Source of the DNA: Petunia secreta | Lineage: Eukaryota; Streptophyta; Magnoliopsida; Solanales; Solanaceae | Reading direction: 5' to 3' | Assembly: GCA_029990175.1 (NCBI GenBank) | Contig: JARKIP010000049.1 | Span: forward strand, 12,440,001 to 12,504,000 | DNA length: 64,000 nucleotides | In this document: piece by piece, positions 1 to 11,456 of the stretch | How positions within the stretch are numbered: position 1 is the first letter of the stretch | How the letters are laid out: every line of letters begins with the position of its first letter | Program-made: the position numbers and the translations under genes | The notes under the pieces: model-generated | Databases searched by the model: none | Told to the model about the DNA's origin: nothing | The model's input: only the letters and a program-made list of their open reading frames with translations

Positions 1-300
1 TATTTAGCATACATATCATATAAAGCAAGGAACACGAAATATTATAGTAATGTTTCAAACATTATGTCAGGAATTCATAATATGTAAACATCATGATAGA
101 TGTTTCACTGACTGTGACTGATGTTTGGAACATCTCATTATTAAAAACATAACTATGTTTAAACATATAACAGAGTGTGCACAACATCAAATATATGTTT
201 ACACATTTTTACAGATGTTTCATCAGATGTGCCAGATGATGAATAAAGCAATTCAAGTAGAAAATCCTTATGATTTAAGCATCCAATAAAAACACAAGAT

Positions 301-548
301 GTTTAAACATATATGCAACATGAGGACGGATGCTGTTTAAACATCATAAGTAATGTTTAAACATCCATGCAACATGAGGACGAATGCTGTTTAAACATCA
401 TAGATAATGTTTAAACATCCATGCAACATGAGGACGGATGTTGTTTAAACATCAAAAGTTATGTTTAAACATCCATGCAACATGAGGACGGATGTTGTTT
501 AAACAACATATTAAATGTTTAAACATCCATGCAAACTGACGACGGATG
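301..548. repeat. 54-bp minisatellite with GTTTAAAC palindromes
   Basis: The word GTTTAAACAT recurs at 301, 355, 409, 463 and 517, an exact period of 54 bp. Each unit has two copies of the 8-bp palindrome GTTTAAAC separated by a conserved segment containing CATGAGGACG. Looser relatives of the core (ATGTTTCAAACAT, ATGTTTGGAACATC) occur from about position 50. The last unit decays into a diverged copy ending near 548. It may be a subterminal repeat block of a DNA transposon running off the left edge; that is inference. Confidence 0.85.
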
Positions 549-1839
549 TTTCACCAGAAGAAAACTCAGACGTGAAAAATAGGCAAAATCGACAAAATGC
601 TTTTCCCAGTTCCATTTAAACAACCTAAAGCTTAAGGAAAACTTACCAGAGCAAGGAAAGGGGAGAATACCCGTAAAAAATGGTGAAATAATTACAAAAT
701 TTTATCAAATTTGGGAAATGCTAGATCTGATCGAAAGGGCCCAATGTAGTTGGAAAGGTTGGTTCACTCTTCATGGGGGAGCTGAGATTGAAGCAAAACG
801 TGAAAAAAACCGACCGGCAGGTCGCCGGCGACGGCGGACGAGAAATGTGGTAGGGGAGTCGGCTGTGATGTTTGGGTGTTTGGAGGGAGTGTTTTTTGCT
901 ATTTTAGGGTGGGTTTGGTGGGTTTAGTAAGAGTGGGTGAAAGTGCAAACTTTTAAACTTGGGGGTTTTTTTGAACTCAAGTTTTAAATTATTAACACTA
1001 ATCCTAAATAAGGCCCCTACACCTATTATTTAAAACTAGGGGTCTTTTTCCTTATTAAAACACTTGGTGAAGACCCATGAACCAACGGACCCGAGTTACC
1101 TAGGACTTACTGGTTTTGTCTCTTTTGGTCACGTTGATGGTAGTGGTGCTACTTACAAGGTGGAGGAATAAGCTTTGACGTACATGACCAATATAATAGT
1201 TAATGCCAGCAAAGAGGAGTTTTAAATGCCAGAGCTAAGAAGAGTGGTGAAAGTAAATTTTAAGTGAAATCCTGTTTTTCAAATTTAACCTGTACATGGC
1301 ATCTGAAGTTGCATTAGATTTCATATTCTACACAGTTTATTCATTTTGTTAATTTAATTACTTTCATAGTGAGTCTAAAAAAAACTGTACTAAAGCAATT
1401 CTTCTATAGGGAAATTAAGCTTAGAAGGCTCAACAAATTCTATACTCACGTTTTTACCAATCGTCATGGTACAGCTCATCTGTTAAGTGCGATGGATAGT
1501 AGTAGCAAAAATATACAACTGTAGAGTGAACAATTTTCATGTCACCTAAATGAATTAACTAGTATATATGAGCAAGTAGTATGCATATAATATGGCAATG
1601 AGCCATTACACTTGCCTCAAACAAGAATAATTTACAACTTTAACAGAATAATATGATACAAAGAATCAATTTTGGTTAATGTCCTGCTGCGAGTCCATCA
1701 TTTCAGCTGAGATAAGTAAAAAAGCAGGAATTCCTTGTTAAAAACTTAGCTGGGCAATGTTGTACTCCAAGCAATTGAAGCAGTTGTTGACTTGACTAAG
1801 CGCTTGGTCAGGTCAAAGCTGAAATACACCTGATTAAGC
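549..1839. other. No gene recognised
   Basis: There is no convincing coding region. A GC-rich, CpG-rich patch (about 810-850) encodes an arginine run in a 69-residue ORF (718-927) that resembles nothing I know. The rest is AT-rich. The stretch just before 1840 is probably 3' flanking DNA of the DGAT1-like relic. Confidence 0.5.
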
Positions 1840-4800
1840 TTAACTTGCACTACCTTTTCTGTTCATCACATCATCATAATACAGAAAAAGCACCAGAACA
1901 TCATGTTGCCCACCTCAAACAATTCCCGTATTATGAACATCATATCTTTAAATGGATTCTGCATATTTACCAGTAAAGAGAATAAATCATCTTAAGCTCA
2001 TGAGAGTGTAATTGTGCAGAAAGACGTACATTCGAGTTATTGAACTTGTTCTGCAACAAGTTTGTAAGTATGACCAAGGGAACCTGATCAGGGAAAACAT
2101 CACTATAAGTCAAAATACTGATCAATTATGATTCAAGTCCGTCGTTCAAGCGTTACTATTTTAGCCCTTTGAAATACCAATGAACGAACACACACTCCCG
2201 CACCCCCAAAAAAAAAACACGAGTTAAAGACCTTTACCTGAAACAGGATTCCAAAGAATGCCCAAAACTTGAATAATCGACAAGGAACAGCAATACACAG
2301 CTGAAGACAAACTTCATGTTACAGCCCATCAAATTGAGTTGTCATAAGCTTGTATATACGTGTAACTGATGAAAAGAGAACAGAAACCATTTACCTCGTG
2401 GAAAACAGCAGATTCAAAGAAGGAAATCAACATAGCAACCCCGTGCATCAAGATTTCACTGGAAATTAAGATCGTAATAATAAGATCATAAAGACGGTCT
2501 AGTACACAATGAAAGAAAATAACTTATGTTAAAGTAGAAAGAACTAAAACAGAATCTTACGGGGTTTCTAACTTCCTAAAAACTAGAACCTTGGTAATTC
2601 AAAAATCCATCTGGGATGCAAAGTTAAAGAGCTAGTATTTAGGTTCAACAGGAGCAGTGTAAATATCAGATCAAGTGCGTGCATATAGATTGCAGCCCAG
2701 CTAGATATGACTATTGATGTGACACCCCTCTTGTCAAGCATATATTAAGAATAATAGCACGCAAAAGATTAGAAACTCCGCAGACAGAAGAAAATTAAAA
2801 AACAAATTAGAATCTAGAACAAGAAGTCTGAAAGTACCTTAGGTATCCCATTCCTTAAGCATGGGAAATAAATGTGACGAACCATCCACTTATGTACAGG
2901 CTGCAGTCATCACCAATACTTGGTTACTGATGTCCAAAAATTTTTTTGACAATTTTGAAGATTAAACCAAACCGAACATGTACTCACAAAGACAATTTAT
3001 TCCTCTTTCCCTGGATATTTGGAGAAACTCTCTGTCCCAGGTAAAGGTAATCTTGTGCTTTCTAAGTTTTTTATTTACTTTTCAGAGTTCAATATAATGT
3101 TAAAGTTCAGTTTCAGAGTTCAATATAATTTTAAAGTTCAGTTTTGAAACTGCTTACATTTGTTTAGGAAGTCATGGAGAATATCTAGACTAGAATCAGC
3201 TTTTTAATTGACAAAACCTTGACCTTTTTATTCATACTCTTGAATTCATAGTGAATGGTAATGGTATCTTGACGAATCCCACGCTTACCTTTGTTACTAT
3301 TATCACACTCTTCTACTAACTTTTTCATGTATCCTACATTTGTATTATATGTTTGAACCAATTTTTATTACCTAAATGCAGAAATTAAAAAACAGGACAA
3401 ATCCATGTCCTATCCATCGTTGCAGGAGCAAATCATTCTGCTAAAGCTTATAATATAGTAACTCACTATGGCCAGTGAGAGTAATTCATATATCATAAGT
3501 TTTTTCATCTCGTTGGGACTAAAGAATAGCAAAGGGAAACCAGAAAATGTTTGCAACTACTAAATAGTATATAACAGATAGCAAAATGGCTTTTTAACTT
3601 TCCCTGATGCTGAAAAATAATGATGGTTAGTAACCTGTTATCACCAATCATATAAACAAACAGAACACAAGCATAGATATGAAACATTCTGATGTGTTTC
3701 TGTCTGCCTAAGGAGGAATCGCATTTAATCAGGGAAAAGTAGAGGTGAGGAAAAACGATCATAGTCATAACTAGAAAAGCAAACATTTTTCAAGAATGAC
3801 ATTCACTGAAAACCCCACCGGCAACCAGGAAGGACACATCCAAGCATGCTACTACCTACAGGATGCAATGACTAGACATTTCTTAATGTGCTCCGCGACC
3901 AAAATTTGCATAGGAGTACATCAAACTCATTTCCCAATATGCTCGATGGTCAGATAAGTGCATAAGCCTACACTACACAAGAACCTCCCAACTCTCCCAC
4001 CCCTTTATCATTATTTCTTGTCATACTGCCGCTTTTATCCTTCAGAGACACAGAATATTAGACCATTCAAGTTTTCTGAAGACCTAAGCCAACAACCAGA
4101 AACAGGGAAGACTGCTCTTCTAATAGGTTCACATATGCCCAAATCAGGCTAGACACCATAGCGTACAAAAGAAAAAATTACCGTAATGACAACCTAAGCA
4201 ATCCAAACATAACGATTTTGTAACACCATTTATCACAAACTGAAATATCAATAGTCTTATGTGCGCTTCTCTTCTAGGTACCTAGGTAACTAAGATAAAT
4301 ACATATGATGCATGCGTAAAAATCAGGCTAGCTTAAAAAGAAGGTACAATTACATACCATATTCCAGAGTCTCCAATACTGATAACAGCAGCCACAGTGG
4401 TGCAACCACAAAAAAGAAATAAATGAGAAACCCATCAAGTTTTGAAATTGTTGGGATGCAAAAGCAAAAGCACGAGGCAATTAGAAATTTTAGTCTACCT
4501 CATCAATAGTTTTTGCGTTCCACCAATCTTTATAGAACTCCCGATCCCCAAACCGCAGAATTTCTGCAAGTACCATTAGCTGGAGTAGGAAGGGGGCTGA
4601 CGTCGATAAGTTATTATATATATAAGATAATTAAGGCATTAGGAATCTGGGTGATCACGCGCTTCACGTATATTTAGCCTATACATAGAGAAATTTTATG
4701 TAAATAGAACTCATTCTGGTTCAACACAAGAGCACATAATCCGTACTACTTAATTTAGTATTTGTTCGGACATAAGAGAATAAGCTCTGGTATTTTATCC

Positions 4801-6044
4801 TGAAATGTAAGCAAACACGAGATCCACTACTAAGAGACAGCAAACAGTTAAAACCCCTACCCCAGTGAAGTTTTACAGGTTCTTTCTTAATAAAAAATGA
4901 ACTTTACAGGTTGATATCATGAAGTGTGTTTGATGGTTAGATTTCATTTATGATTGATGCTACTGAGACCTACAAAGCTAAATATGTTGTTTCTATAAAC
5001 ATTTTTTATTTCTTCAAAGCTATATTGTTATCTTTAGGTATTACTATCATTTTCTATTTTTTTATAATGAATAACAGATGCACATAGAAAGATTCTTTTT
5101 AGTCTCGTATGTCTTGTTAAAATCAATCATAAATGAAACACCATAGCTGTGACACCATCCTTCTATGCCAGAACCATTTAGTAGGAACGTTTTTCCTGAA
5201 ATTGACATAAAGCTTGTTCAAATTTCGAGGACATACCAAAGATGAAAGAGGCAGTAGAACATGCAGAGCCAGACATATAAATTTGGAACTGAAAGCTTCA
5301 ATACTCTCTCGACAGCGTACAAAAGGTCTCCTTTCAATGGATGTTGTGAGCTTTGCACAATTGGGTTAATATACTGCTTAAAGATAAATAGCTTAATTAA
5401 GTTGACTTTGCCACGACGAGAAGGCACACCGAACTGTCAAGCGAAAGAGGGTACCTGTTCAATCCTGTAAAAATTACCAGCTTGATGAGTTGGGGCGCCA
5501 ACCAACCCTTCCGAATGCATGCAGTGCGAGGATAGCTAAGCTTCAAAAAACAAAATAAACATATCCACAATCAACTGACTTGATGAAACGAACACATTAA
5601 AAAAAATCATAGGATAAAACCAGTGATAACAACTTTAGAAGGGGTGACCTTACTACCTGATAGCATAAAGTTGGAGCAACCATGGAGTAAGCCAGACTCT
5701 TGAAACTAACATCGTAGGAGTAGTTGCTATCTGGATGTTCATCCTGAAAGCATTAAAAAACTAAATATGAGAAACTTCATATGTACGACATTATCTCACA
5801 TGAGCAGTTTATCAGCAAGAACACCAACGATTCAATAGAAAAGTTGGTTTGTCTAGAACAGTCACGATGGAGCGAAGCCTTAATCAAGATCAGATTTTTT
5901 GTGGATCCATGAGAAAGAAATAAGCTAGTCATACCTTATCCACGGACTTTGTCATAATTTGTATGTGCATAGGGAAGCAGTTTCATCCACACAACGCAAG
6001 CAAACAGCATCAGTGTGACACCCGATAGGAAAGCAGAATCACAC
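1840..6044 (-). pseudogene. DGAT1: DGAT1-like diacylglycerol O-acyltransferase, truncated and decayed
   Basis: On the minus strand, eleven exons match the C-terminal two thirds of plant DGAT1, the ER membrane MBOAT enzyme that acylates diacylglycerol to triacylglycerol. Exons, in transcript order: 5935-6044 (CDSAFLSGVTLM), 5657-5743 (SLAYSMVAPTLCYQ), 5455-5540, 5237-5373 (YINPIV..VPNLYVWLCMFY), 4499-4579 (FYKDWWN motif), 4358-4378 (YWRLWNM), 2838-2900 (HKWMVRHIYFPCLRNGIPK), 2395-2442 (SAVFHE, with the invariant His), 2238-2300 (LCIAVPC), 2030-2083 and 1840-1913. Most have GT/AG borders and the expected phase. Lesions: all exons upstream of CDSAFLSG are absent; exon 5935-6044 lacks about 15 bp and shifts to a stop; exon 5455-5540 lacks about 16 bp; the acceptor at 2443-2444 reads AC; the last exon lacks about 30 bp encoding the GQPMCVLLY region. 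These make it a pseudogene. Without expression data a chimeric transcript cannot be excluded. Confidence 0.85.
2901..4357. other. Large intron of the DGAT1 relic
   Basis: This 1.46-kb gap separates the YWRLWNM exon from the HKWMVRH exon. It has no exon-like block on either strand. A short tandem duplication built on TTCAGAGTTCAATATAAT lies near 3083-3142. Its size suggests an inserted element, but I found no terminal repeats or target duplication. Confidence 0.45.
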
Positions 6045-7489
6045 CTGTGGAATTTCAAATACTTTTGACTAGCTAGTTTTCAATGTATCCCTTTGAGAAA
6101 TTAGCAAGAAAAACAGAATTTGGAGACACAAAATTGAAGATTCTCTCCTCATAATTCCAATTTTTTACTTAATCCATCTATAAGGTTTCATTACCAATCC
6201 ACCAGACTCAACAGACTAATTTTAAACATGGCACCTTAACAAAATTCAACTTGGAAATCAAGATTATGTGATGGGTAAAATGTCTTGTTATAGAGAAATT
6301 TTATGTAAATAGAACTCATGTTATGCGGTGCCAACTTTTTTTAACGGTATAAATAATATTGAAACATATTTGTGATGGGTAATAAATGTTAAAAAGGAAG
6401 AAATATACATGTTTAAATTGATGTAGGGAAGTTGTTCGGCCGAGAAGGTGAAAACAAGAGTGACTATTTAACTCCAAAGCTTCATAAGAACTTGAAAGTT
6501 AAAGAGTTTTAAAATTGTTATAGTAATCATAATCCTTCCACAACTTTCATTAAGATCAAACATATTAAAGTAAAAAATTTCTACAAGCAAGAACATTACT
6601 GTTTGGTATCTAACTTACAAAAAAGTTCACTCTTAAGTATGCACAAAAACATCAAACTAATCTCGTTAAAATACCTTCCAGCAAAACAAGACATTGAAAG
6701 AAATGGAGGCATGATAGATAAAATGTTTGAACCGGCTCTTTATGCGTAGTTGAGGAAAACCAATTAGGAAATAAAAAGGAAGAGTCAAAAAATGAACGAT
6801 TCAATGTGGATTTCTTACCTCTTGATTGGTTCAATAAATATGAATATTATTTCTATACGGCTACATGATTCTTGCTGAAAATATGAACCGTATAATTTGT
6901 CTCCATTTACATGGTAGCTGAGAACAGAATATTGTCAAAGAAAAGTACTGATAAAAAGTACTTCATCAACTTGTTCTTCCTGGCGGAACAGTGGCTCACG
7001 GAGTTGTGAATAATCAATTTAATCAAAAAAATAATATAAATGTTTGCAGGCACAATTTAGCTTTAGCTTAGCAGTAAGAAATGTTTCTAATATATTATTT
7101 AATATGCACCTGTGTAAAATATTATGTGATTGTCGTGCACTGGTTGACGGTTTTTCCTAGAGGACCTAATAGTGATTTTCACAATATATACGACAACTTT
7201 GTTAGCTACATATTAAAAAAGCAAAAACAGCCTTTCAGTAGCTCCACGATTAATTGTTTGTAGGAATTCAAAAAGATTTTCCAAGTGGAAACATTATAAT
7301 GAAGGGTGAAATCATTAGATGAATCTAATTAGGAATACAAAAATTTTTGTGGGGGCTACCATTTAATTAATATTTTATTTTATATTGTAACTATTTTTTT
7401 TAACAAGGGTATTTTAGTAGGGTAGATAATTAATGGGGGGTATTTTAGTAATATGACTTTACATTAAAAGATTCTCACTTTTATGATGT
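6045..7489. other. No gene recognised
   Basis: This AT-rich DNA lies between the DGAT1 relic and the TGD4 relic. I looked on the minus strand for the missing upstream DGAT1 exons (the part preceding CDSAFLSG) and did not find them, so the relic stops abruptly at 6044. Confidence 0.5.
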
Positions 7490-7792
7490 TTAATCGTTTT
7501 GGAAAGATTCAAGCTCGAGATTTTTAATTAAGCACAGACCACGCCCGCCTACGCGAGGAAAAGAGAGCAGAGGTGAGCTAAATTGTTTCACTCAGCAGCT
7601 TCAAACTCTTGGTGAAAGATGCAGCTTTGAAGGCATAAAAGATATACTGAAGAAGCTAAGGTAGGCTATGGATTCAGGTGGGTTTTGGGAATTGATTTGT
7701 CCACTCCAATTATTCTCAATGGGCAAGCAAGGCCAGTACCTGGTGACCCATTCCCTTTGGGCTTGTCTCGTGGTTCCAGGCCTTTAAGATTC

Positions 7793-8341
7793 GGGAAATT
7801 TTGATCAGTGGCCATTTTTTGGATGCGCTTATTGGGAACTATTCAACATTTCAAAATTTATTGAAGAATAGCCAAAAATTCACGCGCACACTTAAGCTCC
7901 ATTAGAGTTGGAAAAACACCCCAGACTAGTCCCATAGCAAAAAACTGGAACTTTGAACCAAGTATTTTGCTATGGGATTGAAGAAGTCCCATAACAAAAT
8001 AATTCCATAACAAAATAATGGAATTTATTCCCATAACAAAGGTCCATCAAAGGGATAAATTACATTATTTTGTTATAAGACTTTATATATAAAGCTTCAG
8101 TCCCATAACAAAATGTTGGGGCTGTGAACAAGTTTTGTTCATAGTCCCAGTATTTTGTTATGGGACTAAAGCTTTATACAAAGTCCCATAACAAAATGCT
8201 GGGGCCTTGAACAAAACTTGTTCAAAGCTCCAGTATTTATACTGGGATTTGTCCGGAGGTGGCTATTTCTCAGCGAATTTATTTTTGACGGCTACAAATC
8301 AATTAGCGCGCGCCAAACAGGCCCTTACACGAAATTTTTAC
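7793..8341. mobile_element. MITE family H, copy 1 (549 bp, 9-bp TSD)
   Basis: It is bounded by 9-bp duplications TTAAGATTC (7784-7792) and TCAAGATTC (8342-8350), which differ at one base; the intact gene has the same word once. It begins GGGAAATTTTGATCAGTGGCC and ends with a GAAATTTTTAC terminus. The inverted-repeat match at the tips is weak. Both ends closely match copy 2 at 9568-10190. Inside are self-complementary blocks of the TCCCATAACAAAATG type. A 9-bp duplication points to a Mutator-like origin, which is inference. Confidence 0.8.
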
Positions 8342-8470
8342 TCAAGATTCCAACAAATTGATTTGAGTTTTTTACGCTAATTGACGCACTAAGCATCAAA
8401 ATTACAAAATATAACGATATTATTGAGAAATTATAAAATATACCTATATTTGTATGTTTATTACAAAACA

Positions 8471-8551
8471 TACCATTTTCACATTTTCTCCTATTTCTAA
8501 CACATAAACCCACCATTTTCACATTTTCTCCTATTTCTAACACTTAAACCC
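8471..8551. repeat. 40-bp tandem duplication
   Basis: The segment starting ACCATTTTCACATTTTCTCC occurs twice head to tail, with one difference near the end (CATAAACCC versus CTTAAACCC). It lies inside the 1163-bp insertion. Confidence 0.8.
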
Positions 8552-8881
8552 TAACTTTTTTTCTCTCTTTTTCTCCCCCTTCCTCCACCCACTCGCCACC
8601 GCTGGAGCACCACCTCCCCGGCGCAAATCTGCTGCTCCATCGTCAATTTATAGCTCCGTTTTCACTATAGTTGCTGCATTTTTTCTCGAGCTGTTCGTTT
8701 TCCTTTGTTGATTTCGATCCTCGCTGGTCGAATTTGTTTCGGGTGTGGGTCTGTTGTTGTTGTTGCTACGTGGATGCTTGGTGGAGGTTACCGGAGCTCC
8801 GATCTGCTTTTTCTCCTTCTCTTTTATATTTTTTTTTAATTTTTGTATGTACATATATTTGTATACCCGTGTATGTGTATG

Positions 8882-8945
8882 TCTTGGTGGTTTGTGGTGG
8901 TTGTTTGAAGGCATCTTGGTGGTTTGTAGTGGTTGTTTGAAGGCA
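8882..8945. repeat. 32-bp tandem duplication
   Basis: The segment starting CTTGGTGGTTTGT and ending in GTTTGAAGGCA occurs twice in a row with one mismatch. Confidence 0.75.
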
Positions 8946-9567
8946 GACCAAAGTGTATGTCTTGGTTTACATGGTGTATGGATCTGTATAATTTTGTATG
9001 AACATGAATATCTTTACAGTGCATAATTGTATGTATGTGTATATCACTGTATGAACATGTATATCTGAGCATCTATTGTATTTTTTGTATGTGCTTCTGT
9101 GTGTATGTCAAGTGTATATATGAGATACATAAATTTGTATGTTTTAAGTTGCAGTTTCGTAGATCATTATATGTATGTGTGTGTCTAGTGTATGTCAAAT
9201 ATTTTTTTTTTTTTGTGTATTTACATATATTTTTTGTTTATATGTATGTTGGAAGTGTATTTTCAAAGAGAAATCAATGTGTATATGTGTATTTCATGTT
9301 TTAGATAAAAAAAAATCCAGGGGGTGGCTGGCGGCGGCTGGGGTGCCGACTGGGGTGGTAGCAGTGGGAAGAGGGCAGTAGGAAGAAGAAGGAACAAATC
9401 CTAATTTGTTAGTTTTGTTGGTTTTGTATATAATGTGTAAAAAAATGTTAGTATTTTTTGTAAAGTGGAATAATGTTGTTATTTTTTATAATTTTTGTAT
9501 TAGAGTTGTACATATTTATAATTAGCCCAATTGATTTCTTTCAGCGATTTATGGACATGCCTTTCGT

Positions 9568-10190
9568 GGAAAATTTTGATCACTAGCCATTTTTGGACGC
9601 GCTCATTGGGGACTATCCACCGTTTCCAAATTCATTGAAGAATAGCCAAAAATTCGCGCGTACACTTAAGCTCCATTAGCGTTGGAAAAACACCCCAGAC
9701 TAGTCCCATAACAAAATACTGGGGCTTTGAACAAGTTTTGTTCACAGCCCCAGCATTTTGTTATGAGTTATGGGACTTTATATATAAAGCTTCAGTCTCA
9801 TAACAAAATGCTGGGACTTTGAACAAGTTTTGTTCACAGCCCCAGCATTTTGTTATGGGACTGAAGCTTTATACAAAGTCCCATAACAAAATGCTGGGAC
9901 TTTGAACAAGTTTTGTTCACAGCCCCAGCATTTTGTTATGGGACTGAAGCTTTATACAAAGTCCCATAACAAAATGCTGGGGCTTTGAACTCAAAGCCCC
10001 AGTATTTTATACTGGGGTTAGTTTACTGAAGCTTCCCAGTATAAATACTGGGGCTTTGAACAAGTTTTGTTCAAGACCCCAGTATTTATACTGGAATTTG
10101 TCCGGAGGTGACTATTTTTCAGCGAATTTGTTTTTGACGGCTACAAATCAATTAACGCGCGCCAAATATACCTCTGCACCGAATTTTTAT
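9568..10190. mobile_element. MITE family H, copy 2 (623 bp, 9-bp TSD)
   Basis: It is bounded by GCCTTTCGT (9559-9567) and GCCTTTTGT (10191-10199), a 9-bp duplication with one change. Start GGAAAATTTTGATCACTAGCC and end CACCGAATTTTTAT match copy 1. The interior is a tandem array: GTC(C/T)CATAAC begins at 9713, 9795, 9879 and 9961. Confidence 0.82.
9713..9980. repeat. 82-84-bp tandem array of hairpin units
   Basis: Each unit reads TCCCATAACAAAATGCTGGG, a short spacer with GAACAAGTTTTGTTC, then the reverse complement of the first arm. A linker, GACTGAAGCTTTATACAAAGTC, is itself partly self-complementary. Unit starts are 9713, 9795, 9879 and 9961. A transcript of either strand should fold into a series of near-perfect stems of about 20 bp with an inner 6-bp stem. 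Confidence 0.88.
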
Positions 10191-10315
10191 GCCTTTTGTC
10201 TCTTCTTTTGCACCCAACATGGGTTTCTTTCTTCAACGTGTTCTCTCTCCCTATTGGTGAAAAATGGTATATTTTCCTTATTTTTATCACTGTTTTCTTT
10301 CTTCAACGTGTAGGT

Positions 10316-11451
10316 CAATTCTTTATAAGTAATTTTTTTTTCCTATCTAGGGTAATAAGTTATTTTGAAGGTTTTTTAGTAAAATGATTTTTAATTTCTT
10401 AAGAATATACTTATATAGTAATATGATATATATCAACATTATAATTTGAGAGATAATTATTGCGTGATGATATGAACTTTCATCTTTCTTGTTTTTTTAC
10501 GTAAAAAAGTCTTGTAGTCTTGAGAGATTTGATATTGATTATGTTGTACCGTATATTAATAGCCAGAATTAATTAAATACATGAAGATGGGACATAAAAT
10601 CGAACCTCCTCATAGCCTTTATTAAGTAGAATTTGACATGCCCAATTATGTAGTACAATGTATATATTGTGCTGTGATTTTTTTGCATAAGTCACCAGAG
10701 GATCCTCCTCTTTATAATTTGATATTAGATATGACAAGTTAACAAATAATTTATGTTAAATATGGTGGACTTATGATACATGATTTCTAATATAAGACAT
10801 TTCATCATGTACTATACTACTTTGTTCCAGAAATGAGTGTAAATAGAAGGAAACATTTATGTTGTTTGTATTCTGTTAAATTGATTTCACCTTCTTTTCA
10901 ATTTTTAATAGTTTTGTAGTTGTACACATAACGCAAACAATCACATTAGGCATGATGACATCAGGCATACGTGCGTGGCACGGACATGTCATCTAGTCTA
11001 ATAATATATAATATATAGAAACGGCTTGGATCCATTTTTTGGATGTCCTGCCAGCTTGATAAATAGTCATTATTAGGGTTACTTAACCAATTTTTGCATA
11101 GTTTATAGTCAACTAATTAGCTGCCTTTTGCATCCGTGCAAACCAAGCAGCCATTTTCAAGGCTACAAATTGAAATATAGTCAACTTTATCTAATTGAAT
11201 ATACAACCATTTTTTGCCTAGCTTGTCAACTAAGAAGCCAAATTTAGGATTATTAGATGAAAATATAATCAGTTTTTGCACAACTAGCAAACCAAGTAGC
11301 CACTTTCAACGCTATAAATTGAAATATAGTCAATTCGTTGCAAACATTTCCGAAAGTCAAAGCTTCAAAATTGCACAAAGTAGTTAGAATATAAGTTTAA
11401 AAAGATTAGAGTTTGGAATGTTGTAATTGAAATTCCGAGATAGTGTTTGCA
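10316..11451. other. No gene recognised
   Basis: AT-rich spacer. A 45-bp direct repeat (AACCAAG(C/T)AGCCA... to ...GAAATATAGTCAA) occurs at about 11141-11185 and 11291-11335. No coding evidence. Confidence 0.5.
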
Positions 11452-11456
11452 CTACT

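Larger units (their letters stand above)
8365..9527. mobile_element. Second insertion type (1163 bp, 9-bp TSD)
   Basis: It is flanked by perfect 9-bp duplications AATTGATTT at 8356-8364 and 9528-9536, a word present once in the intact TGD4. It is unrelated to the elements on either side. It holds a CT-rich leader-like stretch (8551-8640), TG-rich low-complexity DNA (8850-9300) and two short tandem duplications. Small ORFs at 8671-9381 are low-complexity and look spurious. Tip inverted repeats are not obvious. It may be a Mutator-like element carrying captured sequence; that is inference. Confidence 0.7.
7490..10315 (+). pseudogene. TGD4: TGD4 exon 1 pseudogene copy, split by three insertions
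   Basis: Segments 7490-7792, 8342-8364, 9528-9567 and 10191-10315 together align with the 5' flank and exon 1 of the intact TGD4 at 54905-55370. The match starts around the GGAAAGATTCAAGCTCGA flank and continues just past the exon 1 donor. The copy is dead: the start codon ATG has become CTG, an early TGG codon is TAG, one G is missing in the WELDLS stretch, and three transposons interrupt it. No later exon of TGD4 is present, so the duplication covered only the promoter-proximal part. Confidence 0.88.

Noticed and set aside
301..548. CRISPR-like regular repeat array
   Set aside because: The units are contiguous and homologous throughout, with no unique spacers, and the window is plant DNA.
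718..927. 69-residue Arg-rich ORF
   Set aside because: Comes from a short GC-rich patch. No homology recognised, no splice context.
3505..3786. 93-residue hydrophobic ORF on the minus strand
   Set aside because: Lies in the large intron of the DGAT1 relic. Composition is that of translated AT-rich DNA.
8671..9381. Overlapping ORFs on both strands rich in Cys, Val, Tyr or His, Thr
   Set aside because: Produced by TG-rich low-complexity DNA inside an insertion. All frames are open to a similar degree.
9713..9980. CRISPR-like or tRNA-like hairpin array
   Set aside because: Period 82-84 bp with no variable spacers, no pol III boxes, and lying inside a transposon with a 9-bp TSD.
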